This document shows positions 8,728 through 18,889 of a stretch of 19,355 nt of DNA, one piece after another. The stretch spans positions 648,327 to 667,681 of the forward strand of contig MU069463.1 of NCBI GenBank assembly GCA_002284615.2, given 5' to 3'. The DNA comes from Dunaliella salina (Eukaryota; Chlorophyta; Chlorophyceae; Chlamydomonadales; Dunaliellaceae). Within the stretch, counting starts at the first letter, position 1. Every line of letters starts with the position of its first letter. The notes under the pieces were generated by a model. That model searched no databases, was not told the DNA's origin, and worked only from the letters and a program-made list of their open reading frames with translations. The position numbers and the translations under genes were made by a program.

Positions 8728-9635
8728 GATACTCTCACCCAGTCTGGCTGGCAAAGTCTTTTCTGTTTCGTCATTCCTTCTGGTTCCCGCTCCTCCCTCC
8801 CATGCAGGGAGCAATATCCTGCCTTTCAAATGCGCTCGTGATGCCCTCTACCGGTGGGAGATCTTGATCTTGAAAGGGCATCAAGCTTGCCTGCAATCTT
8901 CTCATCTGCTCTGTGCACTTTGCTCCTGGCAACTATCTACCATTGGCGCGGAATATCCACCACCATTAGTCTAGTAAACATGCTCTTATTAGCAGAAATA
9001 TCTAATGAGCAGCAATGCTATCAATTTCTGGTTTTGCCATCGGTATGGGGGTTGTGAGCTGGTTCACGTCCATCAAGGTCCCAGATGCGTTTTGTTGCCT
9101 AAACAGCTTGCCTACAGGGGTCAGCTATTCAAAATAAGCACAGTGCTCATTTGCTGCCGTGGCGGTATGAAAAATTGCTTAGGTAATCTTTTACCAATTG
9201 GTGTACTCCAATAACAAAAGAAACTCCGTCTCCAAAAACGCTTAGACGAACATGGAAGGAGCTCAGCCCAAACTACCGTGTCATCATGTATGAATGCATA
9301 CTCTCAGCGGACTCTTGCTATCAATCAGGGATCCTGAACAAAGGAGAATGATCTGCTATTGACAATGGTGGAGCACAACTTGTACTACATATGGTACAGA
9401 TAAGCACACTCATCATGCCCATTTCTGCCACAAGATTTTCTCTTCTATTCTCCCCTGTAATTTTTTCTTTCTATGGCCCAGAATGCATATCTTGTGGGCG
9501 CGCAGTGGAGCTTCCCATGCTTGATATCTACGCTTGAAAGGGACCCTTGCTGCAAGATAGACATGCACACAACCTATAAGAGCAACATCAACAACACCTT
9601 CAAGCAAGCCACAGCCTGATTCACGCCCCTCTGCG
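8728..9635. other. No gene supported; 3' flank of the minus-strand gene
   Basis: Open frames are short and unremarkable. On the minus strand this is downstream of the stop at 9636, so part may be 3' UTR. The minus strand lacks an obvious TGTAA in the first bases after the stop. Confidence 0.4.
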
Positions 9636-10223
9636 CTACAAAAACAGTGACAGCTCCTTCACCAGCTGGGCCACAGCCAAGCATGTGCTCCTTTGCTTCT
9701 GTTGGTCTTCATAGATAGCCTTGTATCTGGCCTCTGAGGCAGCCACGCCCTGCCTCAGCTGTACACTATCTCCATCTCCTGCAAGTGGATTTCGCTGAGG
9801 AGTCATCTGGGGTAGGTCTGGGGCATCTGATTGCTGCTCCTTTGCCTCCCTTGTTCTTGGTTGCTGCTGCTGTGGCTGAATCTCGGCTTTCTTGTCTGCT
9901 AGTGGCTGATGTTGCGGCTGCTCCTCCGCCTCCCTCATTCCCAGTGGCTGCTGCTGTGGCTGCCCCAGTGGCTGCTGCTGTGACTGCCCCTCTGCCTGAT
10001 TCCCTTTTGAAGGCACGGGCACACTGTGGGAGCCTTGTCCCCGCAAAGGATGGATGCTGCACCTCTGCATCAGCTGATGGATCTGCTGGATCTGTGCCCA
10101 GAGGTATGAAGATATGTAGGGATCCATGTGTTTAGAAGGGATGGGTTTATCAGGAGCTCGCATCATAGACCTGTTCTTCAAAAGGGCAAAAGTCACTGTT
10201 GCATCGAGTACCTCAGAAGGTTG
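9636..10223 (-). CDS. Gln-rich protein, C-terminal exon (unidentified)
   Basis: On the minus strand a pyrimidine-rich tract precedes ctccag|CAACC, giving a phase 0 exon from 10223 to TAG at 9638-9636 (195 residues plus stop). The frame stays open to 10298, so other starts are possible. The N-terminal part (EVLDATVTFALLKNRSMMR, DKPIPSKHMDPYISSYLWAQ, IQQIHQLMQR) is mixed and could fold. The middle is a degenerate Gln-rich repeat with QQQPLG, EEQPQHQPLA and QPQQQQPRT spaced by KKAE/REAE blocks. The end is ASEARYKAIYEDQQKQR then VAQLVKELSLFL, amphipathic and probably helical. I do not recognise a family. The composition resembles transcriptional co-regulators, but that is only a guess. Phase and order fit it being downstream of the exon ending at 10773. 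Confidence 0.55.
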   Translation of the reverse strand, partial: QPSEVLDATVTFALLKNRSMMRAPDKPIPSKHMDPYISSYLWAQIQQIHQLMQRCSIHPLRGQGSHSVPVPSKGNQAEGQSQQQPLGQPQQQPLGMREAEEQPQHQPLADKKAEIQPQQQQPRTREAKEQQSDAPDLPQMTPQRNPLAGDGDSVQLRQGVAASEARYKAIYEDQQKQRSTCLAVAQLVKELSLFL

Positions 10224-10354
10224 CTGGAGCGTGTCAGAGCAAAGCAGTGGCAAGTCAGGTAGCTGATTTATAGCATGAACGTAGGTGATTTTTGGCATAA
10301 ACGTGGGTGATCGCTAACAAGTCTCCAGACCAGCAGATAAACACTTCTTTCCCT

Positions 10355-10455
10355 TGGTGAAGCGGATACACGGTGTCTCGGCCCCAGGTATCCCCTTTTC
10401 CTTAATTGATGTGGGGAGTGTTTTCACTGCCTGCGTACTTTTTCTTTTCTTTCTT
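10355..10455 (+). repeat. Dispersed repeat R, copy 3 (most complete)
   Basis: Reads TTGGTGAAGCGGATACACGG, TGTCTCGGCCCCAGGTATCC, TTTTCCTTAATTGATGTGGG, GAGTGTTTTCACTGCCTGCG, then a T/C-rich tail. It lies antisense within the proposed 549-nt intron of the Gln-rich gene and serves here as the reference copy. Confidence 0.7.
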
Positions 10456-10772
10456 ACTTTCCCCTTAGCTCAGCAAGAAAATTTGGTCACTTTCTTCCTT
10501 ACATGCCTGGTGGACTTACATGCCTGGTGGACTGAGGCAGTGACGAGGACCTGCTCCACCTTAGCTCAGGAGGACTGTGCTACACACATTTGTGCCTACA
10601 TGCTCTGCTTAACCCTACATTGCACGTGTTAGAGTTCCATTTATTGTTTGGACCACTCTCCAATAGGTCTCAAGACAACCCTCAATGTGGAAAACGGGAA
10701 GGGAAATAAATGCAAACAATCTGAGCAGCAAGGGACAGGGACAGTAAGCTGCTGCTTCTTCCGTCTGCTCAC

Positions 10773-11184
10773 CTGTGCGGCAGCCCTGCTCTTCCTGCTG
10801 CTGTCATGATCTGGGCCAGCAGGTCCCACGAGTTCCACAACGAAATCCCAGCCACGCCACTTGTGCAACCCTGTGTTGCTGCTTTTCCTTTGGGGGCCAT
10901 TGCTTGTAAGTTTCAAAGGATGTGCGGCTGCAGGACCAGCAGCATTAGCGCGCGAGGAGGCATCACCATTGGTAGCGGTACCGTTTCTTGAGACCGGAGT
11001 ATCATGAGCGGAGGAAGCAGCAGCAGGTGCATGGAAGGAGGCGCGGCCAGTAGCAACGGCTCCATGGTTTGAGACTGGAGCAGGAGCATGAGGAGCTGCA
11101 GCATTTGCACTGAAGGAGAAATCGCCATTAGCAGGAGTACCATTGGCCGGATGTTCGCCCACCCTACCCACATGCGCAACCAAG

Positions 11185-11223
<39 letters not shown>

Positions 11224-11313
11224 GCTGGAGCTACCTTGTGCTGCTCTTGGAGCTGATCAGCAATGCCTACAGCCGGTGCTGTATCCGGCTCACAGTCACT
11301 CTTCTGTTGCTCA

Positions 11314-11360
<47 letters not shown>

Positions 11361-11442
11361 AGGCTGTGCTGCGGCTACCTGGCACTGCTCTTTGAGCTGA
11401 TCAGCAATGCCTGCCGCTGGTACTGTGTCCTGCTCACAGGCA

Positions 11443-11483
<41 letters not shown>

Positions 11484-11732
11484 AGGCTGTGCTGCGGCTA
11501 CCTGGCACTGCTCTTTGAGCTGACCAGCAATGCCTACCGCTGGTACTGTGTCCTGCTCACAGGCAATTTTCTTCTGCTGCTGCAGCTGCTGCTGCTGCTG
11601 CTGCTGCGGTGCCGAGGCTAACTTGCCTTGCTCTTTGAGCTGATCTGCAGAACCCATGGCAAGCCAGCCTAAGAGTACAGCATGCACCTCCTCTGCACTT
11701 GCGGTAGCCTGGCCCGTGGAAAGTACTGCTAC
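10773..11732 (-). CDS. PolyQ-repeat protein exon (unidentified)
   Basis: The minus-strand donor CACAG|GTGAGC at 10772 is strong and at a codon boundary. Upstream, tgtgtgtgcag|GTAGCA gives a phase 0 start at 11732. Alternatively the protein could begin at ATG 11801 (gccATGGagg). The product opens with a helix-like segment (ASAEEVHAVLLGWLAMGSA). About four copies follow of a unit made of ADQLKEQ-x-x-VA-x-AQ, a polyQ run encoded by CAG codons, and a linker such as KSACEQDTVPA-x-GI. The second half is Ala/Asn/Ser-rich (FSFSANAAAPHAPAPV and similar) and ends with LHKWRGWDFVVELVGPAGPD and SRKSRAAAQ. No catalytic domain is visible. Low-complexity coding exons are common in chlorophyte algae. The KWRGWDFVVEL block is the best handle for a search. 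It probably joins the exon at 9636-10223. Confidence 0.6.
11185..11625 (-). repeat. CAG/CTG trinucleotide tracts within duplicated units
   Basis: Four CTG runs on the + strand (CAG on the coding strand) begin at about 11187, 11308, 11450 and 11573. They are separated by near-identical spacers containing gctacctggcactgctcttt and gagctgatcagcaatgcc. The leucine-rich + strand frame across this block is an artefact. Confidence 0.9.
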
Positions 11733-12199
11733 CTGCACACACAAGCACCGCACACAGGCCATTGTCTTCTGTGTTAGCCTCCCTGCTTTTGTTGCCTCCA
11801 TGGCTATCAGGACCTTGTCACTTCCATTGACACTAGTGAAGAGAAGAAAGCCAAAGGCGGCCACTTGCACAAAGAAAAGACTCCCTCCTAGTGAGCAGGC
11901 TCAGATTGGCAGAACAATACAAGACAAATAAAGAGGAAAAAGTATGCTTGTGCCGGGAAGGAATGAATCAAGAATGGCACTCTGAAGAATTCCCTTGTAT
12001 GTGAGCTGATTATGAAGATGAGTCTCAGATGCATTGGCAGCAAGCAGCATGCCTGAAGGCACATAGCACAGAATAGTTTTGCAGGTCTATAGAACATGGC
12101 AGAAAATGAGTTGTTATCATATTCTGTCTGGCATAAATGAGAAAGGTTACCTTAAGTTGAGCTGGTAGGATGAGGGTATTGATTTTTGACAAGATTTTT

Positions 12200-12265
12200 A
12201 TTATCGTGTACGGGGAGATCCCTCTGTCAGACTCCCTTTGGCTTGCGTAGACTGTTCTTTTTTTC
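12200..12265 (+). repeat. Dispersed repeat R, divergent copy
   Basis: GTGTACGGGGAGATCCCTCTG, an insertion, then CTTGCGTAGACTGTTC and a T/C-rich tail. It resembles TGTAGGGAGATTTCTCTG, CCTGCGTAGTTTTCC at 14885-14960. It lies immediately before the retroelement relic. Confidence 0.4.
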
Positions 12266-12279
12266 TTTTTCTTCTCTTT

Positions 12280-14850
12280 TACTCTCAAGATGCGGAAAGG
12301 CTCAAATTCTTTGAAGAATGCAAATTGATCCATTTCAAATGGCGTCTTAAATGGGAAGCTGCTGGTATATTAGAAATGCATCCATACCTACATGCCCATG
12401 TGCAAGCCTTTGAAGAGGAAAGACTGGAGCAAACAGTAGACCCCTTAAATGATGAGACAGACCTCGACTACCTTGTCAACCAAGGCTTTGAAAACAATAC
12501 TGGGCTGTCTGACTCTCCGTGGCTCTCAACAACCGGCTGTGCCATTTGCAAGAATCTTAACGTTGAGTTCCAACATGCCAACCCCCAGACAGATATCATA
12601 CCAACATGGCATGTGATATTATCATAAGAAATGTTGATCTCATGAAGGAAACCCTCCAATCTGACACATCTGCTGAGGTTGCCATGCCGGCACAAATGCC
12701 GGATGTAACCACCTCTGAATGTGCCTGTATTTACAATGCCAATGGCAAATGCATCAGTATGCTCACTTTAGGCAGACTCAACATCCTGCTTGAAGCTTAT
12801 GAAGCAGCCAACAGGGCCGGCATCTATGCCACCATCCAGCAACTGTTCTGGATTTTGCAACTGAAATCATGGGACTGCTCTCACGTCAAAAGGCTCATCA
12901 AAAACATCTCTCTGCAAAAAGCAAAAAAGTCCACAATTCTATCACGCTGATCACACCTCCCCACATCCGTTCAGCCCTTCAAAAATGGTGCATGGTCTCA
13001 ATGAAGAGGTTCTCCAGCCCTCTTGAAATTTGATGGTACCTTCATCACTTACTTCTGCACAAGCTGTTGTGACCAGGTCTTTGGGGCACACACAGACACC
13101 CTCACTCTCCGTGCGCTACAATGGCTTCTCCTTCTACCATCCCCCTCATGATGATGAAACTATGTTTAGACTCTTGCGCCGTGAAATGCACTCCTGCCTC
13201 CAAACTGCAGAACCAGTTGCCGCCTTCATGCTTCCGCCCCACTGGAGAGGCTTCAGCTGCAACACGCACATGAATTGGCTCAACAGTTACCGAGACCTTG
13301 CAAAAGTGCTTGCCAAATTTCCTGCCGGAAACATCTGATTCTAAACACCTCAACACTGGTTTGATATCTTTTTTAACTCTACACTACCCTCTTATCCCAT
13401 GCAACTAATTGTTGTCTGGAATCCTAACGCCAGAGAGGCGCTTAAAAGCGCTAAGAAAGACTGGTTCAAATTCATCAGGCAAGATGTTCTGGCTCCAAAT
13501 TCTGCCACGCCACTGCGCACCTATCATCACCCAGCATCAAACACTTGGAAAAGAAATCCCAACCACTTCCTTCTGACATCCATAGCTGCTCACACACGTG
13601 CCCTCAAGCAAGGGCAGTCTTTTTTCCTGCCATATACAGGGAGATGTTCACACCTAAAAATCAAGGACTGGAAAGATTTCACATACACAGATGGCAGTGT
13701 CACTATAGAAAGAGATGAATCCCCACCACTTTCTGGTTCAGGCGTTTACAAAGCAGGAAAATACAATACTCCATCCTGCCAACACTTGCACATTAGAGCC
13801 AAAGGCCTACCAACAAGGGCAAGTTTACATTGCGTTGGATAGTGCATCCTGCCCCTCCCAGATTTCAAAGCAAACCCTGAATCCAATGCGCATGAGGAAC
13901 CACCTGCATGCAGAGATCTTTCACACTATATCAACCATGTTAGAGCGTTCCCCACACGCTATTCATTTCTACAAAGTCTAAGCCCACTCTGGCATGCTCG
14001 GCAACGAGGGGATTGATGCCTCCGCTCACACAGCAGACCTCACAGACTCCACAGACATTGCACTTCTAGATGTCGGGGACCCATTCCACTATTTCTACTG
14101 GATGTCATTGAGACCATTCAGAGCTCTTACGCACACAATGGTGGCATGCACCACTCCAACGCTTTCCCAAACCAGTACCAACCTGAAAACAAACTGAAAG
14201 TACACATGCGTAAGGAGCACAAGCTTGGCTCTGCTGATACTTTTAGCTGCCATGACAATAGATGGCAAGTTCAACTCTGCCCCGCAAACTGCTTCCCCCA
14301 ACCATCACAGTCAACATCCCAGCTCACAATCCAAATTTTTGAGCTATTTTGATCACCCCTTATAATGCCAAGCCTACACCTAACAGTATATGTCTTATCC
14401 ATTCCCATCACGCTTTGCGCACATCCACACAGAGAACCATACAATTTAGACGCATGAGGCAACGGCATGGAATTCATGCAGACGATCGCCATGCGCACCT
14501 GAAAGAAATTAAGTTTCGTGAAGACACAAGACCAGAGCACCAGTTGAACGCGGCTAAGCAGCAGCATGAAGACCTCTACATACTTATTAGCGCTAAAGCT
14601 ATTACAATTCACCCTGATCTCCTGGGTGTTGGTGGAACTATTTATACTGAATCAATACAAACAACTAGGATTGAATCATGAACATGCCACTAAGCTTGCT
14701 CAATGACTTCATGCCCATTCTGTTCAATATGCCCACAAACTTGTTTCCACACGTATCGCTGCCAAAAACAAGAGTGCTTCCCACAGCCAGGCTCCCGAGC
14801 CAGGTGTTTCTGGTACACCTCCAGATCTCTTCTAGCATGTCTTGCCTCTT
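12280..14850 (+). pseudogene. Retroelement relic with RNase H and C-terminal nuclease-like region
   Basis: Successive frames at 12280-12627, 12606-12950, 13030-13338, 13399-13842, 13715-13980, 13994-14197 and 14349-14681 together form one decayed polyprotein. RNase H features are clear. FTYTDGSV holds the first Asp (codon at 13690) and is followed by SGSGVY; ALDSAS holds the next Asp; HFYKV, a stop, then AHSGMLGNEGIDASAH is the final signature. The segment normally carrying the catalytic Glu (NRAEL-like) reads IRAKG and looks shortened, so the enzyme is dead. Downstream LKVHMRKEHKLG resembles part of a C2H2 finger, and EIKFREDTRPEHQLNAAKQQ with LLGVGGTIYTES resembles the C-terminal nuclease (PD-(D/E)xK-like) region of algal retroelements. 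No YxDD reverse transcriptase core is visible, so this is an incomplete copy or an unusual architecture. Family naming is from recall of such proteins in algal genomes, not from a search. Confidence 0.7.
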
Positions 14851-14884
14851 TTCTTGTGGTGGAGGGGGCTCACAGCTCTTTATG

Positions 14885-14960
14885 ATCCAATATGTCTCTT
14901 CTTCCTTAATTGATGTAGGGAGATTTCTCTGCCTGCGTAGTTTTCCTTTCCTTTGTTGAC
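14885..14960 (+). repeat. Dispersed repeat R, copy 4
   Basis: CTTCCTTAATTGATGTAGGG, AGATTTCTCTGCCTGCGTAG, then TTTTCCTTTCC. It is close to the copy at 10355-10455 and sits just after the end of the first retroelement relic. Confidence 0.65.
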
Positions 14961-15212
14961 TCCCTAACAGAGAGATCAGCAACTCCTTCTGGAAAAGTCC
15001 TGAGATTACCCTGAAACAGCCAATAAACGTAATAAAGCACAGAAAGACACACTGCACACGCAAAAACATGCCTTCAATTTCAACTTTTCTTCCAGTCCTG
15101 AAAGATGCCCACTCTGTAATGATTAAGATGACATTGATCACATACTCCTCAGGAGTGCCATCTCAACAATGAGTGGGATGCACACCAACAGACACCATGT
15201 TTCAGTCTCTGT

Positions 15213-15286
15213 GTTGATGCCCTCAGTAAACACCGGTATGGCTCATCCCTTATTGGTTGATGCCCTCAGTAAACACCGGTATGGCT
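15213..15286. repeat. 31-bp direct duplication, 43-base period
   Basis: The segment beginning GTTGATGCCCTCAGTAAACA and ending CCGGTATGGCT occurs at 15213-15243 and 15256-15286 without change. Such identity implies a recent event inside an old relic. Confidence 0.9.
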
Positions 15287-15501
15287 GCAGTAACGAGAGA
15301 CTCCAGGAACAGGGCATGCAAGCCCTTGATAACATAACACGTTGCATTCCTGATTGGGTATTCCCTAATGGCTCTTTGGCCCGCCACCAAAGCCGCCCGG
15401 ATGCTGTCTTTGTGCGCTGTATCCCAGGCCGACCCGTCCACCATGATCCCCCTAAGATCCCTGATCGTGACAGGGATATCCACCTTGTTGAATTTGAATC
15501 C

Positions 15502-16131
15502 CAGAGGTGGGCGACAAAGGCCCTAAAAAGGGGTCCCTTTGAAATGTTTACAGTGCAAGGTGGCCGTACTTGGCACTTTTTGTGCTTAGCATCAAATGGT
15601 AGCCTCCCATAGCTCCTTGAGTTTGAAAAGTGCCACTCATGGCCACTCCTGTAATTTGCCAAAACGTGAACCCTACTTTTCAAGCAGGCATCCACCATAT
15701 CTGACCAGCCACTGTACCAAATTGGGTGATTTTTAATGATTTGGTGTCCTTCAATCCAAAAAAACATTATGTAAAAAAAATGGAGTGAAAAGACCCAGGG
15801 GTTGGTCAGAATTCCAACCAATTCCCTTGGAGAAAACCCAGCACTATGGGTGCCAAAATGGTCGATTTTTGACGTTCTTCATTCCCTCTTTTGAAGATGC
15901 AGGATGTTAGCATATCATATAAGGGTTATTGAGGAAATATTTTGGGGGCATAAAAACCCCAAAAGAGCTGTGGGCCATTTTAGGGTGATCCGAGGCCAGA
16001 AGAGTGATCTGGGGTCAGCCGATTGTCATCTTTTTTGGTGAAAGTTTTTTATTCATATTACAACGGTTGGCTTGGTCGCATTTGGGAAAAAAGAACGTTT
16101 TTCAGGAATGTGGGTCCATCGCCCACCTCTG
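15502..16131. mobile_element. Non-autonomous hAT-like DNA transposon (630 bp)
   Basis: The left end CAGAGGTGGGCGAC and right end ATCGCCCACCTCTG form a 13-base terminal inverted repeat. From family knowledge, CAGAGGTGGGC-type ends are typical of hAT elements, which make 8-bp target duplications. The flanks read TTTGAATCC on the left and TTAAAATCC on the right, 7 of 9 matching, consistent with an aged duplication. The interior has no transposase, so it would depend on an autonomous relative. Removing it rejoins the two halves of the surrounding nuclease frame at LVEF...TNP, which confirms the borders independently. Confidence 0.75.
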
Positions 16132-16395
16132 TTAAAATCCTATCCGTAGACCAACCCCTTCATCACTTTGGAACGTGCAGCAGCTCAGCATTCTCACACT
16201 GTAAACATAAATTCTGCAGCTGAAGAAATCCAAACAGGAAGATCAAAGTGAACCTACACATCATCTTAATTGGTGTGGCTGGCACTCTTTACAATGAATA
16301 CACAACACACAATCAAATCTCTTATTAATCTAGGCTTTACCAAACAAAAAGCTAAATCACTGGCAAGTGAGCTAAAAATTGACATCCATCGTTAA

Positions 16396-16780
16396 CACCA
16401 GACATGCACTTAATTTTCAGGAGGCTTCTGGGGAGGGGGGTCTGCTGGGCACACGATGGTGGAGAGCAGGAGAAGGAAAGTATGGGCGTCTAGGAGCATG
16501 CGGACAAAACCCAAGATCCTCATTTGCTCTGTTTCTGGCTCTCTCCTAGGATAGCTGTGTCTAGTGCAGGTTTAGAGGGCCTTCTGGTGAGACCTCTAAC
16601 TTTCCAGTTAGGGGTGCTTCCCTTAATGCCTGCGGCCTCAAGGTCACGTAAAATTTTTTCGTCTTTGTTTCAAGGGGAGGACTGTGACAGGTTCTCTTTA
16701 CTCTTGAAACCACACACATAAATCTGCTCTGTAAAAAAAAAAAAACATAATGCCAAAGCCAAGAAGTCGAGGGTCAATAC
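16396..16780. other. No gene seen; short poly(A) tract
   Basis: A run of 13 A at 16733-16745 follows ctctgt on the + strand. It could be the tail of a retroposed copy, but no source gene is recognisable. On the minus strand this lies in the proposed intron after the exon at 16781-16960. Confidence 0.35.
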
Positions 16781-16960
16781 CTGAATGAACTCTCCAATGT
16801 CCATGGGAGGGTGACGTTGCTGCTGGTCCCCTTCATGCTGTGCAGCAGGCTGTAACAACAACGGAGGCACAGCTGAAGCTGCACTCTCTACACCCTCCAT
16901 TGCATGTCCCGGTGCCCCTTCTTCTTCCATAGCATCACTGTCACTGTCCAGGCCACAAGC
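16781..16960 (-). CDS. Acidic/Gln-containing internal exon (unidentified)
   Basis: On the minus strand caaatttcattgcag|GCTTGT is a good acceptor, and ATTCAG|GTATTG is a usable donor. The exon is exactly 180 nt, phase 0 at both ends, encoding 60 residues. It has an acidic cluster (ACGLDSDSDAMEEEG), an Ala/Val/Leu segment (SAASAVPPLLLQPAAQ), then HEGDQQQRHPP and MDIGEFIQ. The composition suits a nuclear regulatory protein, but no domain is recognised. Phase 0 would fit splicing onto the polyQ exon that starts in phase 0 at 11732, making the retroelement block intronic. That link is inference, and a separate gene is possible. Confidence 0.45.
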
Positions 16961-17763
16961 CTGCAATGAAATTTGGATATTTTGCATGGCCATAAAATCC
17001 CATGTGCAAATACAAAACCAAAGCAATGCATCTTGACTTAAGTATCTGATGGCGACATGTACCCCCCTCCGCACGCTGCTTTCAGACGCACTGGATATGC
17101 AACTTCATCATTCTGCAAATGGTCCTGATCCACTCTTTCTGTGCCTGGCTACTCCAATCCTTCTGTGCCTGATCCATTTCTTCTGTGCCTGCCCATATCA
17201 AATCTCCGTCTCTGCCAAAGAGCACAAGGCTGGGGATTGGGATCTATCATGTGTAGCTTAACAAAGATGGCCTGGCCCCTCCCTTGCTCGACTTTCTGCG
17301 CTAACTGTTTTCATGCCGTCTTGCACACACATACGGTCCTGCTGCATGGGGGGGTTGGTATTTTTGATTAGGAGGAGCATGTGCCATGCAGATGGGCCTC
17401 CTAGAATCACCATCGAACAGACTATGAAATGCACAAATAGTCCATTTTTTCCTGATCACAGAAATTTAGTGCATGTGAGACTGTGTGGCGGGCATGCATT
17501 TGCAACCCAATTTGCTTGGTGCACCAACTCTTAAGATTTTATCTTGCATGAGCATAAAATACACATGCAGCATCGGCACCAGGTATGCAGATCCTATGCA
17601 GATCCCGGCATAACAATTCAAGCCTCAAAGGCTCCTCTGCATGCACATTGTATTGGCTCTTGCAAGCAGAGAAAGAAAGACAACGCTGGGCAAAGCCAGT
17701 GTGCATTAAGTCACCTTAATGGAGAGACCCAACAGTCACCGCTGAAACTGAGAGTGCGTCCAT
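16961..17763. other. No gene supported
   Basis: The phrase CTTCTGTGCCTG is repeated three times at about 17128-17195. On the minus strand, bases just above 16960 look like a pyrimidine-bearing intron end for the exon at 16781-16960. Confidence 0.4.
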
Positions 17764-18135
17764 ACCTTCATTTATGCCTGTTTGCATGCAACTGGGGAGC
17801 AACAGGTGCTTGGTCTAGATTTAGAATTGATTCTAAGGCCCAAGCATTAGGCTTCAAAGTAATACCTTCAGTATGCCTTTCTGCATGCAAACTTTTAATA
17901 CTGGGTGCTTGATCAAGACTTCTCATGTCCAGGCTCTGAAGCCACACCTTCAATGTGCCTTTCTGCTTGCTTGGTGGGTGCTTGATCGAATCTTCTGATT
18001 TGAAGGCTTTGGGCTCTGAAGGCACACCTACAATGTGCCTCTTTGCATGCAACTCCGAACTGGCAGGTGCTCAGGCAACGTTTTTGATTGATTCTACGGT
18101 CAAGCTTTGGGTTTCCAATTCACACCTTCAAAATT
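17764..18135. repeat. 80-100 bp degenerate tandem array
   Basis: ACCTTCA(A)-(T)GTGCCTTTCTGCATGC occurs with changes at 17764, 17864, 17946, 18026 and 18124 (spacing 100, 82, 80, 98), separated by GGTGCTTGATC and GGCTCTGAAG-type sequence. The minus-strand frame with repeated HAERHTEG-like peptides is repeat-derived. Confidence 0.8.
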
Positions 18136-18249
18136 CCTTCCTGCACCCGCTTCACATGTGGCTGCGACAGGTGCGCTGGAGGCTGTGGCCAAGGTTGGCC
18201 TGATGCGGCCAAAGTTGGCCTGCATTGGCTGCTGCCTAGGGCATGACAA

Positions 18250-18575
18250 CGCTTCTGATGCGTCCCTGCAGGGGCAAAGCTTGAGAAGAAGAAGAATTAC
18301 GCAGGCAGAGGAAACTTTCCTTACACCAATTATGGAAAACGAGACACGTTTCTGCAGAGCTTAAGGCTGAATGATCTGGCGGACGATGATGAATACTTAA
18401 TAGTGAATTGTGGTGAGTGATGGTGAATGATCTGGCGCATCCCTGCAGAGGTGAAGGTCGAGATGTTAAACGAAACACTCAGGCCAAGGTGACACATCCC
18501 TGCAGAGGTCAAGATCAAATGGTCTTGTGAATATGGTGAATGGTGAATTATCTGGTGCACCCCTACAAAGGTGGA
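18250..18575. repeat. Degenerate tandem array with TCCCTGCAGAGGT
   Basis: The motif GCGTCCCTGCAGGGG (about 18257), GCATCCCTGCAGAGGT (about 18438), ACATCCCTGCAGAGGT (about 18492) and GCACCCCTACAAAGGT (about 18557) alternates with GAATGATCTGGCG/GAATTATCTGGTG. Spacing is irregular and the first interval holds an R copy. Confidence 0.7.
18282..18345 (-). repeat. Dispersed repeat R, copy 5
   Basis: On the minus strand: CCATAATTGGTGTAAGGAAA, GTTTCCTCTGCCTGCGTAAT, then TCTTCTTCTT. It shares the TCTGCCTGCGTA core with the copies at 10355 and 14885. It appears inserted between units of the local tandem array. Confidence 0.6.
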
Positions 18576-18889
18576 GGTAGAGGTGAGGGAGAGGCTAGCA
18601 GTCAGTCGTTTTGACTGGAGGCCTTGTAACCTTGTAACCTTTTAGAGGTGAGGGACAGACGGGTATTTTTGCGTCCTGCCCTGAAGCCTTTTTGCACACA
18701 TGTATGTGTTGGGTCTTTCCTTAATGCACGCTGGTAAGCAGCAGCGCAGACTTTTCACTTTTTTTATGTGGAAAAAGAAGGAAAGAACGGCAACGCAGTC
18801 TGAGCCTGACTGTGTGCATCGTAAATCAATATGGGTAACGAGAGTTGCTTTGCAGGGGCAGGGCAGTATTCGAGTTACTGCAGCAGTTG

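Larger units (their letters stand above)
15040..16395 (+). pseudogene. Second retroelement relic, nuclease end, split by an insertion
   Basis: Two blocks of one ancestral frame flank the element at 15502-16131. The left block (about 15040-15501) reads NERLQEQGMQALDN, CIPDWVFPNGSLA, SRPDAVFV and DIHLVEFES. The right block (16132-16395) resumes with TNPFITLERAAAQHS after a stop, then IILIGVAGTLYNEYT and LGFTKQKAKSLASEL. The RPD and LVEF pair fits a PD-(D/E)xK nuclease core, with the expected Lys replaced. GVAGTLYNEYT parallels GVGGTIYTES of the neighbouring relic, so the two are related but diverged. A 31-base segment (TTGATGCCCTCAGTAAACAC...) is directly repeated at 15213 and 15256, which disturbs the frame. 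No intact product is possible. Confidence 0.65.

Noticed and set aside
11088..11621. + strand open frame rich in poly-leucine, resembling a membrane protein
   Set aside because: It is the antisense of the CAG/polyQ tracts. The minus-strand frame has a strong donor and a conserved repeat unit.
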